Assembly (NCBI GenBank): GCA_002900995.3
Contig: CM035311.1
Coordinates: forward strand, 1-64,000
Origin: Ganoderma boninense
Lineage: Eukaryota > Basidiomycota > Agaricomycetes > Polyporales > Polyporaceae
Reading direction: 5' to 3'
Length of the DNA: 64,000 nucleotides
Below the pieces are notes generated by a model. It searched no databases and was not told where the DNA came from. It saw nothing but the letters and a program-made list of their open reading frames with translations. Numbering within the stretch: the first letter of the stretch is position 1; every line of letters starts with the position of its first letter. Below are positions 54,914-64,000 of the stretch, piece after piece. A program made the translations under genes and the position numbers.

Positions 54914-57375
54914 ATGGACGACTACAAGTCACTCGCATTGGCGCTGCTCGCCACCGGCATTGCTGCCTATGCCGTGAGGTGGTACACAGACCCCGTACGC
55001 ACCGTCAACCTTATCGAGTGCTGAGTGCTGAGTGCTACCGCCCACAGCTCCGCGCGATCCCCACCGTCGGCGGGTCCTCCCTCCCAGGCTTGTCCTGGGT
55101 CTCTGCCCTCCGCATGATCCACAACTGCAGAGACGTACTGGAGGAGGGATACAGGAAGGCATGTCTTGGCCCCATATCCCCCTGGTCCTGTCCCAGTCTA
55201 TCTTAGGGTCCAGCTCCCGGATACAGATCTAACGCTCACAGTTTCGACTTTTTTTCTTCTTCTACGCAGTATCCGGAAAGCACGTTCAAGCTCCCTTCGC
55301 TGGACCGGTGGACGGTCGTCGTGTCCGGCCGCGAGTTGGTCGAAGAACTCCGCAAGCGCGGCGACGAAGAACTGTCCGCGCCTGAGGGCGCCCAAGATGT
55401 GCGTCCGTCTTCACTGTCACCATCGCATTCGCTTGGCACGCTGAAATTATGACATCGCACTAGACCCTCGAGTCCAAGTATATCTTCGACCCGGCTGTCC
55501 TCTCGGACGAATACCACGTCAAGCTGCTGCAGGAGAAGCTCACGCGCAGGCTCCCGGCCGTGCTCCCGGACATCGTAGACGAGGTGACGGCCGCTGTCAA
55601 GGTCCATATCGTCACCAGAGAGGACGGTAGGCCGATGAAATATCAACTAACCACGCATACACCGACTCAACTCTTTCGCGTCGCAGAGTGGACGAGTGTG
55701 GATGTCATGCCCGTCATGCAGGACATCATCGCCCGCGTGAGCAACCGCGCCTTCGTTGGCCTTCCATTGTGTGAGAAATCTGCTTTCGTGAAAACGCTCG
55801 GTCGTGTGATTAATGCCAACCCCCTCCACCTCGCAGGTCGCAACAAGGAGTATCTCAAACTTGCAGTCGACTTTGCGCTGGACGTCATGAAGTCCGTCGT
55901 CCTGCTTCGTCTCGTCCCTGGCTTCCTCAAGCCGTAAGTTGGGTGTCTCGCTTTCATCTACATCTATATGTAGCGTTCATTGGCATATCTACAGGATCGT
56001 CGCACTGTTCTACAATATGGTGAAACGCGACACGGAACGTGCAGTGCCATTCCTTCAGCCCATAATCGAGGAGCGCCAGAGGCTTTCGGCAGAGCTAGGT
56101 GACGGGTGGAACGACAAGCCGGTAAGTAATACGCATCACGACGCTCGCCCCTCGTTGATGTCAGCACACGCAGAGCGACCTCCTGCAGTTCATCCTGGAC
56201 AAGGCGACGTCGAAGAACGACACCGTTTTCACGATCGCCCAACGACTGCTGTCAATAAACTTTGCGGCCATCCACACGTCGTCCAACGTCAGTGTTCATC
56301 ATTCCCGTTTACACCTGATCCTGCCGACACAATATTTCTTCATACTTGTGCCGCTTTAGACCATCACCCATGCTCTCACCCACATCGCAGAGCAGCCCGA
56401 GCTCCTCGGGCCCCTCAGGGAGGAGATCGAGAAGAGCATCGCGGCAGACGGCTGGACGAGCCCCGCGCTCGCGAACATGTGGAAGCTCGACAGCCTCCTC
56501 CGCGAGTCCCTCCGCTTCCACGGCATCAGCCTCCGTAATCCCCCTCCTCTCTCCTCTCCCCTTGCGCACAAACACGGCTGACATACACGGTGGCGCGCCA
56601 GTGTCGATGGGCCGCAAGGCGATGAAGGACCTCACGCTGCGCGACGGGACGCACATCCCGCGCGGCACGCTCGTCGAGGTCGCCGCGCACGCGACGCACC
56701 ACGACCGCGGGCTCCTCGAGCGCGCGGACGCGTTCGACGCGTTCCGCTACGCGCGCATGCGCGCCTCGGGCCCGGGCCAGGCCGCGAGGCTCCAGTTCAC
56801 GACGACGTCCCCCGAGTACGTGCCGTTCGGCCACGGCTCGCATGCCTGGTGCGTCCCTTGCCCCCTCCCCTTCTGTTCCTCCTGGGAAGCCTGGGGGATT
56901 ATTTGTATGGTGGCTGCGAAGGGCGCTGACGCGAGGTTCGACGGCCAGCCCGGGACGGTACTTCGCGTCGAGCCAGCTCAAGGCGATCCTCGCGCACCTG
57001 CTCCTCGAGTACGACATCAAGCTTGGGGGGGACGGCGTGCGCGCCCCAGACGTGTTCATCGCGATGGGCGTCCTGCCTGCGTCGCAGAACCGCGTCCTGT
57101 TCAGGCCGAGGAGGCGCGCCGGGGAGCCGGGGCGGGGCGGTGAGTTGACCCCGACCGAGCCGCTGGGGTGGGGTGGCGAGCTGGGGCTTCCCTGCTCGCT
57201 GCCTGGGTCGTGTTCGTTTTTGGTGGGAGGCGGCGTTGGTAGAGGGGAAGGGGGTGGGGCGTGTTACGTGGTACACTGCTTGGCGGGGGAACTACGCGCC
57301 GAGTCGGTCGTGCCGGAGCCCACCCGACAGACCGGTGGCCTTGCCCACCGTCCCTACTACCTAGTACAGTGCTAG
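54914..57375 (+). CDS. Cytochrome P450 (P450-1)
   Basis: About eleven exons start MDDYKSLALALLATGIAAYA, an N-terminal ER anchor. LRAIPTVGGSSLPGLSW is the proline-rich hinge region. Helix-I shows NFAAIHTSSNTITHAL, the ExxR motif is LLRESLR, and the heme-binding loop is FGHGSHACPGRYFA, with the Cys codon split by an intron. The intron after GYRK (55159) uses a GC donor. The protein should be an ER-bound monooxygenase; the AIHTSS helix-I type is common in basidiomycete P450s related to ent-kaurene-oxidase-like families, but the substrate is unknown. After FRPRRRAGEPG the frame continues about 80 codons to 57375, where the paralogue stops. Confidence 0.9.
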
Positions 57376-58465
57376 GCGGTCCGAGTGCCTGCGCTTCCCC
57401 GGAGTCCCCGTGTCTTCTCCTTTGCGTTCCTTGTGCTTCCCTACCGCTCTTCTTGTGCTTCCCCGTGCTTTCGGTTTCCTTTCCTGATCTCTCGCGCCTC
57501 GACACCATACCCTATATCTGTATCCTAGAACAGTTAGCAGCTGTTGTTAGCATCGTTCCCGCGCCCACCGTGTGCATACCCATAGCCATGCGTCAGAACA
57601 GATCGGTCATCATCTTTGCGTGCGCGAGGATTGCCTTGAGTTCATGTGCGGTTAGATACCCAGTGCCTTCGACATCCTTCGGACACTCTAGCAGTCTGAT
57701 TTTTCTAGTCCTTCAAGCCGTACGTACGGCATGGTATTTAAGGATATTATTAGGAATTTGGTCGTATGCTCTGTTCATGGATTATGAAGAGTGCTCCTCA
57801 CCTGTAGGCACATGGGCGGATAGAGAAAGCTCGAGGCCTGTAGATGATGGGGTATCATACTTATGTATCACCGCTAAGTAACTTTCACGTTGAAGACTGT
57901 TGAAAGTCCGAAATGGAATTGGAGCTATTGGCCTTTTCTGAGTTTTAACCAAGTCGTCGGCTTCTGCCGTGCCAGCGTTAATGGGCAGTGCGCTCAGTGT
58001 TCTCGTCGTTCCATGAGAACATCTCCGCTCGGTCGCCTGTTCAAACGCGTAGTGCCGCCATGACAGGTCGGTCCCATGCTGCAAGGTTAAGGGAGGCTGC
58101 TCATATCGTCATACCATCCAGATAACAGTGGAACTCCGAGTCGTCATGTAGCAGTACTGCCAGTGAACCAGACACGGCCTTTTAACCATCGTAAGCGCAT
58201 CGCATACTTATGACATGAATTTCAGCCAGGGAAGACTGCTTACTTTCTGCCTTGTATAGATAAAGTTGTGCCAGCATACGTTACGCACGTCAAGAAGCCG
58301 CCCCAATTCCCGGCATGCCTGACCTTGTTACGGCTGGCTTTAGAACGCCTCCTTTGACATCCCCTAGCGCCCCGACGAGTCCCCTCTCCCCATGACCCAC
58401 CGCAGCCTGTCCCGTATGGTTCTCCCACCCGCTCCTATCTCCTCCTCACACAACACCCCCTCCCC
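57376..58465. other. Intergenic between tandem P450 genes
   Basis: About 1.1 kb with no supported gene. C/T-rich just before the second P450 start. Confidence 0.45.
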
Positions 58466-60834
58466 ATGGACGACTACACCCAACTCGTCTTCGCCTGCCT
58501 CGCCGCCGGCATTGCCACCTACGCCCTGCGATGGTACACGGACCCGGTACGCCCCACACCTCACATCTCCGCGCCGCGCAACGAGTGCTGAACACATCGC
58601 GCGCACCCGCACCGGCACTGGCAGCTCCGCGCGATCCCCACCGTCGGCGGCTCCTCTCTCCCAGGCCTGTCCTGGCTCGCTGCGTTCCGCATGCTCGGCG
58701 ACTGCAGGGACATTTTCGAGGAGGGGTACAGGAAGGCACGTAGCTTGCCACGCCTCCGCTTGCGTCGAGTCGGTCGCCGGGTTTCGCTCACCTGTAGCTG
58801 CAACGTCCCCCCATGCAGTATCCGGACGGGACGTTCAAGGTCCCTGCGCTGGACCAGTGGATGGTCGTCGTGTCCGGGCGCGAGCTGGTCGAGGAGCTCC
58901 GCAAGCGCGGCGACGAAGAGCTGTCCGCGCCTGGCGGCGGCCAAGAGGTGCGTCCGCGTTCAGTGGCCCGTCTCCAGACTAGCTGGGGGGTCAGGGGTAC
59001 ATACATGTTGAGATCTGTGTACCGGTGTGCGGTCATCTCGCAGATCCTCCAGTCGCAGTATATCCTCGACGCGTCCGTCCTGGCGGACGACTACCACGTC
59101 GAGGTGGTCAAGGAGAAGCTCACGCGCAAGCTCCCGGCTTTGCTCCCGGACGTCATTGACGAGGTGACGGTCGCTATCAAAGACCATATTGTGACCAGAG
59201 AAGACGGTAGGCGAACACACTGTCCGCTGGCCACGCATATACTCACTGCAAATGGATGGCATCGAAGAATGGACTAGCGTGGACGTCATACCGGCCATGC
59301 AGAAAATCATCGCTCGCGTGAGCAACCGGGCCTTCGTTGGCCTTCCGTTATGTGAGAAGCGTTTTTTGTTTGTTCTTGTCAGATTGACCCATCATGTTAC
59401 CTCGCAGGCCGTAACGAGGAATATTTGAGTCTTGCAGTCGACTTCGCGGTAGACTTCATGAAGACCGTGATCGTCCTGCGCCTCTTCCCCACCTTCCTCA
59501 AACCGTGAGCACTCATACCGGTGTACGTATGGCAGCGTCCATTAACAAGTAAATAGGATCGTCGCACTATTCTACAACCTGGTGAAACGCGACACAGCAC
59601 GCGCCGTGCCATTCCTTCGGCCCATAATAGAGGAGCGCCAGAGAGCTTCGGCAGAACTGGGCGAAGACTGGAACGACAAGCCGGTGAGTAGCGTGCGTCA
59701 GCGGGACGCAGCAGCGCGCCGCCCCGGGCCCTCGTTGATAGAACTGCAACGTACGGAACGACCTCCTGCAGTTCCTCCTCGACAAAGCGACGTCGAAGAA
59801 CGAGACCGTGTTCGCGATCGCGCAGCGGCTGCTGACGCTGAACTTCGCGGCCATCCACACCTCGTCCAACGTCAGTGCTCACTGCTAACCAGACTCAGAC
59901 TCCGCGCATACACCAGCTTGACGCGTCACCCTTCCCCTGCGGCAGACGATCACCCACGCGCTCACGCGCCTCGCAGAAGACCCCGAGCTCGTCGGGCCCC
60001 TCAGGGACGAGATCGAGAAGAGCATCGCGGCGGACGGCTGGACGAGCGCCGCGCTCGCGAACATGTGGAAGCTCGACAGCCTCCTCCGCGAGACCCTCCG
60101 CTTCCACGGCATCGGCCTCCGTGAGCACCTCGTTCCTCCCCCTTCTCAGCCTCCCTCCCTCCCTCCCTCCCCTCCTTCCTACTGTCCCCTTGCCTTCCAC
60201 CGTCTGCGCATATAAACATACACGCACATCACTGACACTAACACACACGCCCATCCACCCACCCACCAGTGTTGATGGGCCGCAAAGCGATGAAAGCGCT
60301 CACGCTGCGCGACGGCACGCACATCCCTTGCGGCGCGATCGTCCAGGTCGCCGCGTACGCGACGCACCACGACAGCGCGGTCCTCGACGGGGGGCGCGCG
60401 GACGCGTTCGACGCGTTCCGCTTCGCGCGCATGCGTTCGGGTTCTCAGGCCACCACCACCACCTCCCAGGACGGGGGCGCACGGCACCAGTTCACGAGCA
60501 CGTCGCCCGAGTACGTCGCGTTCGGCCACGGCGCGCACGCATGGTGCGTACACATATATGATATCATGGTATCGGTTCCCGACGAGTCTCTGACGTGCGA
60601 TGCTGACCCCACTATCGACGTCGACGTCGGCACGGACACGGACGCTGCAGCCCGGGGAGGTACTTCGCGTCGAACGAGCTCAAGGCGGTGCTCGCGTACA
60701 TCGTGCTCAACTACGACCTGCGGCTGGGCGGGGACGGGGTGCGCGCCCCGGACGTGTTCGCTGCGCTGGCCGCGCTGCCTGCGCCGACGACGCGGGTCTT
60801 GTTCCGCCCGAGAAAGCGGACGGCTTCGACTTGA
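58466..60834 (+). CDS. Cytochrome P450 (P450-2), paralogue of P450-1
   Basis: It has the same exon plan as P450-1. It starts MDDYTQLVFACLAAGIATYA, then LRAIPTVGGSSLPGLSW, and has helix-I NFAAIHTSSNTITHAL, ExxR in LLRETLR and heme loop FGHGAHACPGRYFA with the Cys split by an intron. The GC-donor intron after GYRK is conserved at 58736. It ends FRPRKRTAST at TGA 60832-60834, a normal P450 terminus. The two copies are clearly a tandem duplication on the same strand and are probably both ER membrane monooxygenases. Cofactor reduction would depend on a P450 reductase encoded elsewhere. Confidence 0.9.
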
Positions 60835-61280
60835 TTTTGGTTGCGGGGCTTGGGGGGGGATGCGTCCTAGTTCATGTTTACGTTCGTCGCGCGCGTAGTG
60901 TTGTTCCTGTGATTCCATGCGAACCCAGCTGCAGCAAGGATATCCGAGTCGAGGTAACGGTCCATGTACTTGTACGCTGTATGCTGTGCGCTGTCACGGA
61001 ACAGAAGCTCAAGCAGAGCGAGGTGATCTCGTGTATTTGTGACGTGCGTGCGTGGTTTTCACAAGCATTGCGCACAAACGTAATGTAAGCGCGTCTCGAC
61101 TGGCTGGTATCAATCTCAGGGTGGGTAGTACGTATACTCGCCCTTTGCGAGACTCGTCGTGAGTCGTGACCTCTCCTCTCTTCTAGATCGTCGGTGGCGG
61201 TGATGCTGATATAAAATCTAGGATCGCCGTCCCTGAGCGTTGGCATGATGTGGGCCGTATGGGGGCCCCAGAGTCTAGGC
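60835..61280. other. Intergenic between convergent genes
   Basis: This 446-bp region lies between the P450-2 stop and the stop of the second CAP gene. It includes GAGAC repeats (GACGAGACGAGACGAGAC near 61350 lie in the adjoining CAP2 intron). No gene seen. Confidence 0.4.
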
Positions 61281-62105
61281 TTAGACCTGGACGTTCTTCC
61301 TGTTGGACGCGATATGAGAGCCGTTAGCCACGCTCGCGTCAACAAGCGGACGAGACGAGACGAGACGAGACGAGACGCACGGGAAGTTACCAATGACATT
61401 TCCGGCGGGGTAGTATTCGCATGCGTAGAACTTCGCGACCTGTGGCACGACGATCAAGCGGTGAGCCAATTGCAGCACACGCCAGAGGAGAGACGCGAGA
61501 CGACGTACGCCGAACTTGGGGTCGAAGATGTTCGAGCACTCCTTGACGGCACATCCGACCTGCTTGCTGCCCTTCCACACGACCTGCGTGAAGTGCGACG
61601 GCTGCGGGTTCTTCGGGTTGTACTGGGCTGCAAGCGTCACGGTCCCGTCAGCACCCCCTTCTCCCCTTCGGCTCACATTGGGAAAGCACTCACGAGCCTC
61701 GTTCGTCCACGAACGGATCGCGTCGTCAATCTTGAAGTTGCCCGTGCCCGCCGCGAGGTTCTCTGCCAGTGGCGCGTGAGTATATGACACCCTACAACGC
61801 AGGCGCAGATGCGAGCGCGACGTACCACCGTAGGGCCCGAAGATGCCGCCCGAGTGCTTGAACACACAGCGGTCGACCTCCTTCTGCGCGGCCGCGGCGA
61901 GCTTGTTGTCCCACTTGAGCGCGGCCGCGCCGTGCTTCGCGCGGAAGCTGTTGTGCGCGGCGAGGTACGCCTTGATGTCGCTTGAGGACGTGCGCTTCTC
62001 CACTGTAACAGCAGCGAGGGGCGCGGGGACGGCTTCTGCTCCAGGGGCGGCGAGGAGGGCGAGGAGGACGGAGAGGGAGAGGGCGAGGTACACGATGCGG
62101 TTCAT
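61281..62105 (-). CDS. Secreted CAP/PR-1-like protein (CAP2)
   Basis: Five exons (62105-61826, 61762-61694, 61627-61509, 61439-61381, 61299-61281) give 181 aa with consistent phases. The signal peptide is MNRIVYLALSLSVLLALLAA. After a short pro-like stretch ending in KR (TVEKR, a possible Kex2 site) comes the CAP domain: AYLAAHNSFRAKHG, FKHSGGIFGPYGG, ENLAAGTGNFKI, HFTQVVWKGSKQVGCA and YACEYYPAGNVIGNFP, ending KNVQV. Four introns match CAP1. It is a secreted protein with a possible lipid-binding role. Confidence 0.92.
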   Translation of the reverse strand: MNRIVYLALSLSVLLALLAAPGAEAVPAPLAAVTVEKRTSSSDIKAYLAAHNSFRAKHGAAALKWDNKLAAAAQKEVDRCVFKHSGGIFGPYGGTSRSHLRLRCRVSYTHAPLAENLAAGTGNFKIDDAIRSWTNEARECFPNVSRRGEGGADGTVTLAAQYNPKNPQPSHFTQVVWKGSKQVGCAVKECSNIFDPKFGVRRLASLLWRVLQLAHRLIVVPQVAKFYACEYYPAGNVIGNFPCVSSRLVSSRPLVDASVANGSHIASNRKNVQV

Positions 62106-64000
62106 GGTTGTCGTTGTCGTCGGAGAAGTTTAAAGGGAATGTCAGAAGGTAAATGCCGTGCGCAGCACAGGCGAAGAAAGATCAGGAACAGAAGGGGAAG
62201 AGACGAAGGAGAGGAGAAAAAGCACGATGTGGGGCACCCGGCACGGGGAATCCAGGAAGGCGCGAGGGTGCTTAAGTACATTCCTCGCGCGGGGGCGGCG
62301 ATGCGTATGGATAGGTTTCAGCAGTTCTAGCGGTCTGGCTGTATCGCGCACGAGGTAGGTATCAGCGCGTCGGATCCCAGTTTCGCACCCAGATCTTGAT
62401 ATTCACGAGCCGCGCGATGCGCGAATCAGGCACAGTACTTACTCCTCCCACTTGGAAGTTAACCATCCCTCGCGGACCTTCGTCTATGGTCAGCGCTTGA
62501 TATGCGGTTACGTTTGGAGGACACTGACCATGGGCAGGAGAGTTCGACTGGAGTTCTGAAGCTGAAGTTGAATGGAAAGACGATCGACAGCTACGGGGGC
62601 CTGCAGCGCTAGCAAGCCGCATGTTTAGCGTTGGACCCACCGGGGTGAAACGTGGGGCTCCGAGTTTGGGGCGCGGAGGGGCACTGACGGTCCCGGCGCC
62701 CGAGCGAACGGTACTTACAAGTATACGGGTAACGGATGCGCCGAGCGCACGAGGCTGGAGTCTTGGGCTGGCATTGCCAGTGATGGCGCCACGCGCTAGC
62801 GTTTGATACCGATACCATTTCAGGTATGTTGTCTGAACCGGCTCCGCGCGGCGATGACACCGGGTCCTATACCCACCGGCGACGGCTCTCTCTCCAAAAG
62901 TGGGGGCTCCGCCTGACCACTGCTTCCGCTCGAACCTCGGGGCACAGATGATAGCCATTTGCACTGGAAACATTATGCCAAGAGGTTGAGGTCTGAGGCG
63001 ACGGTCGGTGCGCATCAGCGGACGCACAGTCGGGGCATGGGGAGTGTGGTGCTGGGATCACAGGGCGCACTGCTCGAGTGCACTCTCGTCGAGTCGCGAC
63101 ATCGTCGTCCTGGTCGCGCTGGCCCCAGCTCCACATCCGCGCTTAGCGAGGCGATCCTACGCAGGTCACTGTGATGCACCCCCATCAAATCCAAGTGCAC
63201 AGAACGTGGGTGGTGGAGAGGAGCGCGAGGTCGACTGGGGATATGGCGACCGCCTTCAACTTGGTGGACGTTTCAGGTGAAGTCTGAGCCTCTGCGGTCC
63301 ATTCGAGACAGATAATGCGATGCAGGAGGAGCCGAGCCGCTGCTGGCGCTCCGGACATTAATTCCGGCGGTGGCGGTTACGCTCCACTCGCGAGCAAGGC
63401 AACGTTTGGCTCTAGCACTCACCTGGGTACTAACCTCAACTTGCTGAGCGCTGGGCGACGAGTAGTACTCCGCTTGTCCGTCCTCTGCGTTTGGAGAATT
63501 TTCAATTCGCCCCGCCGTTGGTTGATATGCCCTTGCGGACAAATTACGAGCATGGCGAGGCACGCACGCAATGTTTACGCTCTAGCCCTCAAGTGAGCAC
63601 AGCAGAGAGGGAGCCCCCTCCTCAAGTATACGTACGTGTGTGTGCAGCACGAAGAGAAAGAGGTGCGGCCCGCGTTTGAGATTGAGTGCAGCGCTAAAGC
63701 TTATCCCTTGCGCCGGATGACGGCCGCCAGACCTGAAACCGCGCAAGCAAGCATTGCTAATTGCCAAGGTGCGCGCACCTTGTCGTCTAAACCATATTCA
63801 TGCTCGTCGGGTGTGGTGCTGAGAGGGAATCGAACGTCCAATGACCCGAAGCGCCAGCCGTGTAAGCATACAGTGGTCACCTCGCCGGCCAAGGCAGACG
63901 CGGGGGGCCCAAGGAGATGTAGCCTGACCCATGTGTTGTTCAACCCGCCGTTCCCAATGGCGTGACACCATGCTGGTGGCATCGGTCCGCCGAATCGACC
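62106..64000. other. Terminal 1.9 kb, no supported gene
   Basis: A 221-codon minus-strand frame (63027-62362) is open but has no recognisable motif and no ATG-led context I trust. The remainder is short frames only. The first ~250 bp would be the CAP2 promoter. Confidence 0.4.

Noticed and set aside
62362..63027. 221-codon minus-strand frame near the window end
   Set aside because: No recognisable motif, plausible splice signals or conserved neighbours; probably chance in GC-rich DNA.
63765..63900. tRNA-like B-box (GTTCGATTC on the minus strand, near 63829)
   Set aside because: The flanking bases do not form a T-stem or acceptor stem, so no cloverleaf can be drawn.

Overview
The window looks like nuclear DNA from a basidiomycete fungus, most likely an Agaricomycete. 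It is GC-rich and its genes carry many short GT-AG introns of about 45-70 bp. It holds families expanded in mushroom-forming fungi (DUF6533 membrane proteins, Crinkler-like P-loop NTPases, tandem P450s, CAP/PR-1 secreted proteins) and a Ty3/Gypsy chromovirus. Gene models were assembled by eye from reading frames, splice sites and intron phases. Exon edges may be off by a base or two, and no database search was run.

Layout. 1-6.2 kb: two minus-strand genes, one with a ParB-like GNHR motif whose last visible exon is split by a 521-bp hAT-like MITE. Nine copies of a 31-bp hyphenated palindrome lie in the introns and spacers here. 6.2-11.4 kb: a 5'-truncated chromovirus (gag, pol, 3' LTR) with a -1 frameshift signal between gag and pol. 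11.9-25.7 kb: housekeeping genes, namely glycine cleavage T protein (-), dolichyl-phosphate glucosyltransferase (+), an Ett1/Nro1-like protein (+), coronin (+), ketopantoate reductase (-) and an FAD-dependent oxidoreductase (+). 26-29.5 kb: Crinkler-like gene copy A (+). 30-34.1 kb: Abp1 (-) head to head with a mitochondrial carrier (+).

34.4-48.4 kb is an accessory array on the minus strand: Crinkler-like copy B, a chimeric DUF6533 pseudogene (D3), Crinkler-like copy C, then two apparently intact DUF6533 genes (D2, D1). It records segmental duplication, mosaicism and local CpG decay. 49.6-50.4 kb holds a small unrecognised two-exon gene. 50.9-62.1 kb holds two paralogous P450 genes flanked by two paralogous secreted CAP genes. 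The last 1.9 kb has no gene I can support.

How the parts relate. The core genes work in separate pathways: mitochondrial one-carbon metabolism, N-glycosylation, actin patch/cytoskeleton, pantothenate synthesis and mitochondrial transport. Several are paired head to head over 290-370 bp shared promoters. The most unusual part is the Crinkler-like/DUF6533 array. It pairs a predicted NTPase-nuclease with a multi-pass membrane protein as a repeating unit, and it has clearly been reshaped by recombination.
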